From: a virus
DNA length: 36,157 nucleotides
Reading direction: 5' to 3' (one strand)
Virus record (IMG/VR): IMGVR_UViG_3300031933_000243
Coordinates: 1-36,157 of that record
This document shows positions 32,017 to 36,157 of the stretch, piece after piece (the stretch's first letter is position 1; each line of letters begins with the position of its first letter). The notes under the pieces are model-generated. The model did not search any database and had not been told where the DNA came from. It saw nothing but the letters and a program-made list of their open reading frames with translations. Made by a program: the position numbers and the translations under genes.

Positions 32017-33188
32017 TGTCAATGCGACTCGATCGAGTGCTGAGTTCGTTGGACTTTTCCAAGTCTGACCTGGCCCGTCAGGTACACCTGTCTCCAGCAA
32101 CGATTACGCAGCTGGTGCGCTACAACAAGTGGCCCAAGTCACGAACCGTTGAGGATTTTCAGGCCGAAATCATCGACATCCTGCGTGCCAATGGCCTGCA
32201 GCCTTATCAGGAAAAAGGGCTGTTCGAGTTTGAAAACCGCCCTCTGGCTCCAACCCAGAGGACGGCCCCAAGCCATAACCCAAACGCTGAGCAAGAGCAT
32301 AACTTGGAGAGCATGATGCTACTACGCAAACAGACCCTGAAACCAGATACCAAGCGCATTTTCGGGTTGTTCCGTGACCCGTTTGCCGAGGTGCGCGCCG
32401 CTGAAGAGGTCTATCTGACGCACGATATCCGCTATGTGCGTGAGTCCATGCGTGTCGGGGCCAAGTTTGGCACCTTCATGGCGATCGTGGGTGAGTCGGG
32501 TGCCGGTAAGTCGACCCTGCGCAAGGACTTGGCCACTTGGGCAGCCAATGAGCATGACCCGATCATCCTGATTGAGCCTTACGTGCTTGGCATGGAGGAG
32601 TCCGACGAGCGTGGCAAAACGCTGAAAGCTGGCCACATTGCAGAGTCCATCATGCGCTCGGTAGCTCCAGGTGAAAAGATCAAGGCCAGCTCTGAAGCGC
32701 GCTTCCGCCAGTGCCATGAGGCTCTGCTGGAAAGCTTCCGCGCCGGCAACCGCCATGTGCTGATCATTGAGGAGGCTCACGGTATGCCGATCGCCACCCT
32801 CAAGCACCTGAAACGCTTCTACGAGCTGGAAGACGGCTTCAACAAACTGCTCTCCATCATCCTGATCGGCCAGACTGAGCTGGGCCGCCGCCTGGACGAA
32901 CGCAACCCGCGTGTGCGCGAGATCGTGCAGCGTTGCGAAGTCGTGACCCTGCGCCCACTGGATACTCACCTGGAAGGCTATCTACAGCATCGCTTCAAGC
33001 TGGCAGGTGTTGACCTTGCCCAGATCATGGACGCCAACGCCATTGAGGCGCTGCGCAACAAACTTACCGGACAGGGGTTCTCCGCGCTGTACCCCCTGGC
33101 CGTGCATAACGTCGTGACGGCTGCCCTGAATGAAGCGGCCCAGCTCGGCATCCCGAAACTGACCGCTGACCTCGTGAAGGGGGTGTGA
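32013..33188 (+). CDS. AAA+ transposition activator (MuB-like)
   Basis: The 391-residue ATPase selects target DNA and activates the transposase. The N-terminal HTH (LARQVHLSPATITQLVRYNK, about 20-39) is followed by a linker, then the ATPase with Walker A GESGAGKST (160-168), Walker B HVLIIEEAH (248-256) and an arginine-rich LGRRLDERNPRVREIVQRCE. It starts in ATGATG over the transposase stop; the second ATG (32016) is better spaced from GGAGG. Gene order A-B is as in Mu. Confidence 0.92.
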   Translation: MMSMRLDRVLSSLDFSKSDLARQVHLSPATITQLVRYNKWPKSRTVEDFQAEIIDILRANGLQPYQEKGLFEFENRPLAPTQRTAPSHNPNAEQEHNLESMMLLRKQTLKPDTKRIFGLFRDPFAEVRAAEEVYLTHDIRYVRESMRVGAKFGTFMAIVGESGAGKSTLRKDLATWAANEHDPIILIEPYVLGMEESDERGKTLKAGHIAESIMRSVAPGEKIKASSEARFRQCHEALLESFRAGNRHVLIIEEAHGMPIATLKHLKRFYELEDGFNKLLSIILIGQTELGRRLDERNPRVREIVQRCEVVTLRPLDTHLEGYLQHRFKLAGVDLAQIMDANAIEALRNKLTGQGFSALYPLAVHNVVTAALNEAAQLGIPKLTADLVKGV

Positions 33189-33189
33189 C

Positions 33190-33459
33190 ATGTCAAATAA
33201 GAAGGATCTGCAAAACCAGCTGATTACTGAGCAGCTGGCCAAAACTCAACTGGCTGTTAATCAGCTGAAAGCGCTGAATCTGACAGTGGTGAGCATCGAT
33301 AAAATTGGTGAGCGCCCGTGCATCCGCATTATGCCTGGTTATGGCTGCCAGCATCTCGAATCAGCCTGGACCCGGCGCTCTATCGTGAATGGCCGCCGCA
33401 GTGTCGAGAAGGTAGCGCTTCTGGCCGACTGCCAGATCAGCTGGGAGGTACATGCGTGA
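33190..33459 (+). CDS. Conserved early protein, 89 aa
   Basis: N-terminal helix (ITEQLAKTQLAVNQLKAL) followed by a strand-rich part (NLTVVSIDKIGERPCIRIMP, CQHLESAWTRRS). Follows the ATPase gene by 1 bp; ribosome site GGGGG. I recall similar small proteins following the B gene in Mu-like phages but no function. Possibly an anti-host or replication accessory protein. Confidence 0.65.
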   Translation: MSNKKDLQNQLITEQLAKTQLAVNQLKALNLTVVSIDKIGERPCIRIMPGYGCQHLESAWTRRSIVNGRRSVEKVALLADCQISWEVHA

Positions 33460-33716
33460 GCTATTACATCATCAATTTACCCGCAACGCGCCAGGCGCAA
33501 CAGCTGACCTTTCTGGCCCGAGACTACCCATGGGACACCACTGCGCTTCAGCAAGCCCTAGTTGTTAGTGAGGATCGCCTGAATGCCAGCCTGGAGCGCT
33601 TTGATAACGGCCGGACAACCCGCGCCGTTCTGATCAACATCGTTGAAAGCCATACCGGCGACTGGCGTGAGCTGGTCGGCTGGACTATTCCCGAATCGAA
33701 AGGAGCCGCAGCATGA
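33456..33716 (+). CDS. Small early protein, GTG start, 86 aa
   Basis: I start at GTG 33456 (MSYYIINLPATRQAQQLTFL) because it overlaps the preceding stop as GTGA and has GGAGG eight bases ahead; the frame upstream is a shadow. The 86 residues include ALVVSEDRLNASLERFDNG and a Trp-containing C-terminus. Unknown function. Confidence 0.65.
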   Translation: MSYYIINLPATRQAQQLTFLARDYPWDTTALQQALVVSEDRLNASLERFDNGRTTRAVLINIVESHTGDWRELVGWTIPESKGAAA

Positions 33717-34348
33717 GTCAGGCACAGCAAACTATTCCTGAAACTATTCCTGATGGGTACATGCAGAACGCCATGGGGCACCTGGTACCGGCTGGCCAGG
33801 TATCCGAGCAGGATCAACTGCGTGACCAGCTGGTGAACGACCTGGCCCCGGCGGCCATCGCCCTGCATGAGAGCCTGAAAGCGTTCAAACAGAAGGCGCT
33901 GGAGGACATCGAAGACCTGATCACCATCGCTGGTGAGCGTTACGGCGCCAAGCTGGGTGGCAAGAAAGGCAACGTTTCCCTGACCAGCTACAACGGCAAA
34001 TACAAGGTGGTGCGTGCTTTCCGAGAGGTAATCGCCTTCACCGAAGAGATCGAGGCCGGTAAGGCGCTGATCGACAACTGCCTGAAGCGCTGGAGCAGCA
34101 ATGCGGACCCGCACCTTCAGGCGGTGGTGGAGCAGGCTTTCCGTACCAACACCCAGGGCGAAATCCGCACCGGCAAGATCCTGGATCTGATGCGCCTGCA
34201 GATCGATGACGACGAATGGAAGAACGCCATGCAGGCGCTGCGCGATGCCATGAAGAACTGCGGTACAGCTGTCTATGTGCGGGTGTATGAACGCATCGGG
34301 AAGTCGGATCAGTACAAGCCGATCGCGCTTGATCTGGCGTCAGTGTGA
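33713..34348 (+). CDS. DUF3164 family early protein
   Basis: The 211-residue protein shows the DUF3164 pattern: IPDGYMQNAMGHLVPAGQVS at the N-terminus, then KKGNVSLTSYNGKYKVVRAF, and a C-terminal EIRTGKILDLMRLQIDDDEW with VRVYERIG. The family is common in the early operons of Mu-like phages and its function is unknown. Starts in an ATGA overlap. Confidence 0.85.
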   Translation: MSQAQQTIPETIPDGYMQNAMGHLVPAGQVSEQDQLRDQLVNDLAPAAIALHESLKAFKQKALEDIEDLITIAGERYGAKLGGKKGNVSLTSYNGKYKVVRAFREVIAFTEEIEAGKALIDNCLKRWSSNADPHLQAVVEQAFRTNTQGEIRTGKILDLMRLQIDDDEWKNAMQALRDAMKNCGTAVYVRVYERIGKSDQYKPIALDLASV

Positions 34349-34358
34349 GGTGGTGACC

Positions 34359-34628
34359 ATGCCGAAATACATGACGATAGGTATCGAGCTGTCAGATGAA
34401 GTGGACTATCCAACCATCAATTTTGGTTCTGAATTGCTGACTGGACGGATAGTGTCAGCCTCCATTGATGATGTGTTTGAACAGCTTGATGCTGCCGAAG
34501 AAAAGCTGGACCAGGTCTCGGATATTGCCTTGGACGCATTGGCCTCACACGAACTGGAGCATGACTGCCTGGTTGCAATTGAAAAGATCAAAAAGCTGAT
34601 CAATAAGCATGATGCTGAGGAAGACTGA
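34359..34628 (+). CDS. Acidic early protein, 89 aa
   Basis: Start ATG 34359 (MPKYMTIGIELSDEVDYPTI) with GAGGTGG upstream; the earlier frame overlaps DUF3164. Strongly acidic with an amphipathic C-terminal helix (DDVFEQLDAAEEKLDQVSD, ELEHDCLVAIEKIKKLINKH). Strong negative charge could mimic DNA or bind a host protein; that is only a thought. No family recognised. Confidence 0.6.
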   Translation: MPKYMTIGIELSDEVDYPTINFGSELLTGRIVSASIDDVFEQLDAAEEKLDQVSDIALDALASHELEHDCLVAIEKIKKLINKHDAEED

Positions 34629-34888
34629 TGACAAAAAGTACAGAACACACGGGCATTGTCACCATCCAGGATCTAGCTAAAACCGTTGCCTTTGCAGCTC
34701 GACTGACTGAGCTGCAAGCACAGCATGCCATTCTGGCAGTCGGGAATGCAGTGGTTGCCGAAGTTGCACAAAATCGCGCTGTTCAAATCGAAGGTTTCGG
34801 CATGTTTGATAAGGGTTTCCGCTCCAACGGAGAACCGGCTATCCGGTTTCGACAGCACAACAATGCGCGGGAGGCGTTGAGGTCATGA
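34628..34888 (+). CDS. HU/IHF-like DNA-bending protein, short form
   Basis: The 86-residue protein matches the HU fold: helical start IQDLAKTVAFAARLTELQAQ, HAILAVGNAVVAEVAQNR, then the strand VQIEGFGMFDKGF. It then ends differently: the usual HU arm with its GRNPxTG motif is replaced by a short RSNGEPAIRFRQHNNARE. Mu transposition uses host HU and IHF, so a phage-coded variant may shape the phage ends or operator. Starts in an ATGA overlap. Confidence 0.75.
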   Translation: MTKSTEHTGIVTIQDLAKTVAFAARLTELQAQHAILAVGNAVVAEVAQNRAVQIEGFGMFDKGFRSNGEPAIRFRQHNNAREALRS

Positions 34889-35058
34889 GCATCAGATTGC
34901 CAGTCACTGAAAATGACATCCAGGAAGTACTTGCTTGGTCTGAGGAGCATGTCGAAGGCGAGACAACTGACCACGAATGTGGCTCCTATGAAGAAGGCGT
35001 ACATGACACGATCAAGTGGATGTTGGGACTGACCCACTTACGACCGGATGGGGTGTGA
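34885..35058 (+). CDS. Small acidic early protein, 57 aa
   Basis: A 57-codon frame that starts with an ATGA overlap on the HU-like stop and ends two bases before the next gene's ATG, so it fills the gap exactly. It encodes MSIRLPVTENDIQEVLAWSE and then EHVEGETTDHECGSYEEG, very acidic, ending in WMLGLTHLRPDGV. The tight packing supports it as real; no function known. Confidence 0.6.
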   Translation: MSIRLPVTENDIQEVLAWSEEHVEGETTDHECGSYEEGVHDTIKWMLGLTHLRPDGV

Positions 35059-35059
35059 G

Positions 35060-35644
35060 ATGGCTAAAAACACACGCACACGCGACTTGGCAGCTATCCA
35101 TGCTGCCAAGCGCGACCTTGCATTGGATGACGATATTTACCGAGACATGCTGGAAAGCTGGACCGGGAAACGAAGCTCAGCGAATCTGAATGCCCGTGAG
35201 CGTGGCATGGTGCTGAGCAACCTGGGCAGGCTGGGAGTTCAGCGCCAGCTTCGTCAGCAGGTGGGCAGTCACCCCGGCAAACCCAATAACCTGGACTCAA
35301 CTCCCATGCTGCAGAAGATTGAAGCGCAGCTGGCCGATATGCAGCTGCCCTGGAGCTACGCGGATGCGATCGCCAAGCGCCAGTTCAGCATTGAGCGTGT
35401 GGGCTGGCTCAAGCGTCGCGAACATTTTGAGGCGGTGATTGCCGCACTGCATGTGGAGCAGGAAAAGCGGTCACTATGGGCAGGTGTTGAGCGTGAAATG
35501 CTGCGCCTCAGTATCACCGAGGCTGATATCGAGCGCGACTACAGACCCAGAAAAGGCTGGAAACGCAACCGTAAAGCCCTAGAACAACTGCTCAGCCTAC
35601 TGATCCAGAAGGAGGTGGTTGTATGTCACGCGAGGGATCTGTAA
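35060..35644 (+). CDS. gemA: GemA regulatory protein (Mu gp16 / DUF1018 family)
   Basis: The ~194-residue protein begins MAKNTRTRDLAAIHAAKRDL ALDDDIYRDMLESWTG, the clear N-terminal pattern of GemA (DUF1018), followed by KRSSANLNARERGMVLSNLG. In Mu, GemA alters host gene expression and DNA topology. ATG 35060 preferred; ATG 35048 lies in the previous gene without a ribosome site. It overlaps the Mor gene by 22 bp. Confidence 0.85.
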   Translation: MAKNTRTRDLAAIHAAKRDLALDDDIYRDMLESWTGKRSSANLNARERGMVLSNLGRLGVQRQLRQQVGSHPGKPNNLDSTPMLQKIEAQLADMQLPWSYADAIAKRQFSIERVGWLKRREHFEAVIAALHVEQEKRSLWAGVEREMLRLSITEADIERDYRPRKGWKRNRKALEQLLSLLIQKEVVVCHARDL

Positions 35645-35973
35645 TGGAAGAGCGGCGCAGTGAGCTGCTGGCGGATGTTCATGCCCAAGCGGCCACGATG
35701 ATGCAGGAGTTCGGTATCGATGCCGCAGTGGCTGACCAGGTAGGTTGCGCGCTCGCCGATCACCTGGCCCAAAACTGGGGTGGCCAGAACTTCACAATCC
35801 CGATGGATCATCACTACCGTGTCAGCAAACGCGACCAAGAGATCTATAGTGAATTCGATGGGCGCAATCATCACGTACTCGCCCGCAAATTCAATATGAG
35901 CGTTCGGGGCATATATAAAGTCATCAAACGTGTCAGAGCAAAGGGTGATCCGGATCAGCATACGCTGTTCTGA
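35623..35973 (+). CDS. Mor/C family late transcription activator
   Basis: The 116-residue protein has the Mor pattern: N-terminal dimer helix region (ELLADVHAQAATMMQEFGID, VADQVGCALADHLAQNWGGQ), the strand NFTIPMDHHYRVSKRDQEI, then the HTH FDGRNHHVLARKFNMSVRGIYKVIKR. It binds a dyad and activates sigma70 promoters without a good -35. It is the last early gene, with strong GGAGGTG. I see no second Mor/C gene, so this one probably turns on all three late blocks directly. Confidence 0.9.
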   Translation: MSREGSVMEERRSELLADVHAQAATMMQEFGIDAAVADQVGCALADHLAQNWGGQNFTIPMDHHYRVSKRDQEIYSEFDGRNHHVLARKFNMSVRGIYKVIKRVRAKGDPDQHTLF

Positions 35974-35978
35974 TCCGG
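35950..35978 (+). repeat. Inverted repeat over the mor stop codon
   Basis: Perfect 9-bp arms CCGGATCAG / CTGATCCGG with an 11-base loop. The right arm contains the stop TGA of the activator gene. There is no T-run, so this is not a classical terminator; it could protect the mRNA 3' end or slow the polymerase. Confidence 0.5.
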
Positions 35979-36011
35979 CCCCTCTCGGCCCTTCCGCTAT
36001 CTGAAAATCCT

Positions 36012-36024
36012 TTTCAAATTCTCA
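36012..36024. repeat. 13-bp repeat TTTCAAATTCTCA, right copy
   Basis: Identical to 132-144 in the same orientation and at a similar distance (about 130-145 bp) from its end. The TTCTCA part resembles the TTCTCAC of the repeats at 36061 and 36083, 46 bp away, so it may be a further transposase site. Confidence 0.5.
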
Positions 36025-36060
36025 TACCACTCCATGTCAACGCATCCCGCCCAATCCCAC

Positions 36061-36093
36061 ATTTTTCTCACATACCCTGGATATTTATCTCAC
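36061..36093 (-). repeat. Right end: two 22-bp-spaced repeats
   Basis: ATTTTTCTCAC (36061-36071) and ATTTATCTCAC (36083-36093) are exactly 22 bp apart. Read inward from the right end they are GTGAGAWAAAT, matching the left-end GCGCGATAATT in form and inverted orientation. They lie 64-96 bp inside the proposed right end. Good candidates for transposase binding sites; the site nearest the end is less clear. Confidence 0.55.
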
Positions 36094-36094
36094 C

Positions 36095-36114
36095 CCTGAA
36101 CAGTTGTGTTCAGG
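36095..36114 (+). terminator. Hairpin near right end
   Basis: Perfect 8-bp arms CCTGAACA / TGTTCAGG with a 4-base loop, about 120 bp after the activator gene. A TCTTTTT run follows only 14-20 bases later, so it might be a weak terminator of the early operon or a host-protein site within the transposon end. Confidence 0.35.
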
Positions 36115-36150
36115 TATCACCGTATTAGTCTTTTTGGGTGTTGCTTTGGA

Positions 36151-36156
36151 GCTACA
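36151..36156 (-). repeat. Right terminal inverted repeat GCTACA
   Basis: Reverse complement of TGTAGC at 55-60, giving TG...CA termini. One base (T) lies outside in the window. Six bases alone are weak evidence; the inner 22-bp repeats on each side strengthen it. Confidence 0.55.
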
Positions 36157-36157
36157 T

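Larger units (their letters stand above)
55..36156. mobile_element. Mu-type transposable prophage, apparently complete
   Basis: The element holds a DDE transposase with its AAA+ partner, Mu-type terminase, portal, F, G, I and gp36-type head genes, lysis genes and a full siphovirus-type tail set. The proposed ends are the 6-bp inverted repeat TGTAGC (55-60) / GCTACA (36151-36156), which keeps the 5'-TG...CA-3' termini of this transposon class. Candidate transposase sites spaced 22 bp lie inside each end. The first flanking base on the right (T) fits a duplication of the left flank TTGTG, but only one base is visible. The length of about 36.1 kb is normal for Mu-like phages. Exact ends are inferred. 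Confidence 0.75.

Noticed and set aside
30610-32100. 496-residue leftward open frame opposite the transposase
   Set aside because: Mirror frame of a clearly coding gene with DDE motifs on the other strand; no ribosome site or family pattern.
36095-36114. LexA-type SOS box
   Set aside because: CTG and CAG are 12 bases apart rather than 10 and the centre is not AT-rich; it is just a hairpin.
1-36157. CRISPR arrays, tRNA genes, insertion sequences
   Set aside because: I looked for regular repeat-spacer patterns, cloverleaf-like segments and second transposases and saw none.

Overview
The window holds what looks like a complete Mu-type transposable prophage, read as 55..36156 (about 36.1 kb), with about 54 bases of host DNA on the left and a single base on the right. 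The host is most likely a gammaproteobacterium with a genome near 55-60% GC. That rests on the relatives of the phage genes (Pseudomonas B3/D3112-type, BcepMu-type and Mu-type) as I remember them; no search was run and the genus cannot be named.

Layout. Left of about 25 kb everything is transcribed leftward and makes the particle. Starting at 24971 and reading down in coordinate come the holin, a transglycosylase endolysin, overlapping Rz/Rz1 spanins, three small Mu-type genes, terminase small and large subunits, the Mu gp29-type portal, the F head protein (with an extra C-terminal nuclease-like domain) and gpG. Next come protease I with nested scaffold Z, a decoration protein, the major capsid protein and head-tail joining proteins. 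Last come a tail tube, a frameshifted tail-assembly chaperone, a tape measure and a B3/D3112-like tail-tip set ending in a large hub protein. There is no sheath gene and no contractile baseplate, so a long flexible siphovirus tail joined to a Mu-like head is expected. Three copies of a 21-bp element (25030, 17076, 11141) stand before the lysis/head, protease/capsid and tape-measure blocks and are the likely sites of a Mor/C-type late activator.

The region 25.1-27.5 kb is the lysogeny region: a HTH repressor and three further leftward genes of unknown function, two of them membrane-anchored, plus a small rightward gene. A divergent control region at 27400-27434 has an inverted-repeat operator inside a good sigma70-type promoter.

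From 27496 to 35973 a tightly coupled rightward early operon carries a BcepMu gp16-like DNA-binding protein, other HTH proteins, a coiled-coil protein, the DDE transposase (MuA-like), the AAA+ activator (MuB-like), DUF3164, a short HU-like protein, GemA and finally one Mor-family activator. Early and late blocks diverge and run out to opposite ends of the element. This differs from Mu, where both run the same way, and is like the BcepMu plan.

Most notable points: candidate transposon ends (TGTAGC...GCTACA with 22-bp-spaced inner repeats), the late-promoter repeat, a -1 frameshift site in the chaperone gene, the nuclease-like domain on the head protein, and a lysogeny-side gene group whose first two proteins share an N-G/S-N-N-x-V-A-x-R-[DN] motif. 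That group is the best place to look for an undescribed function.
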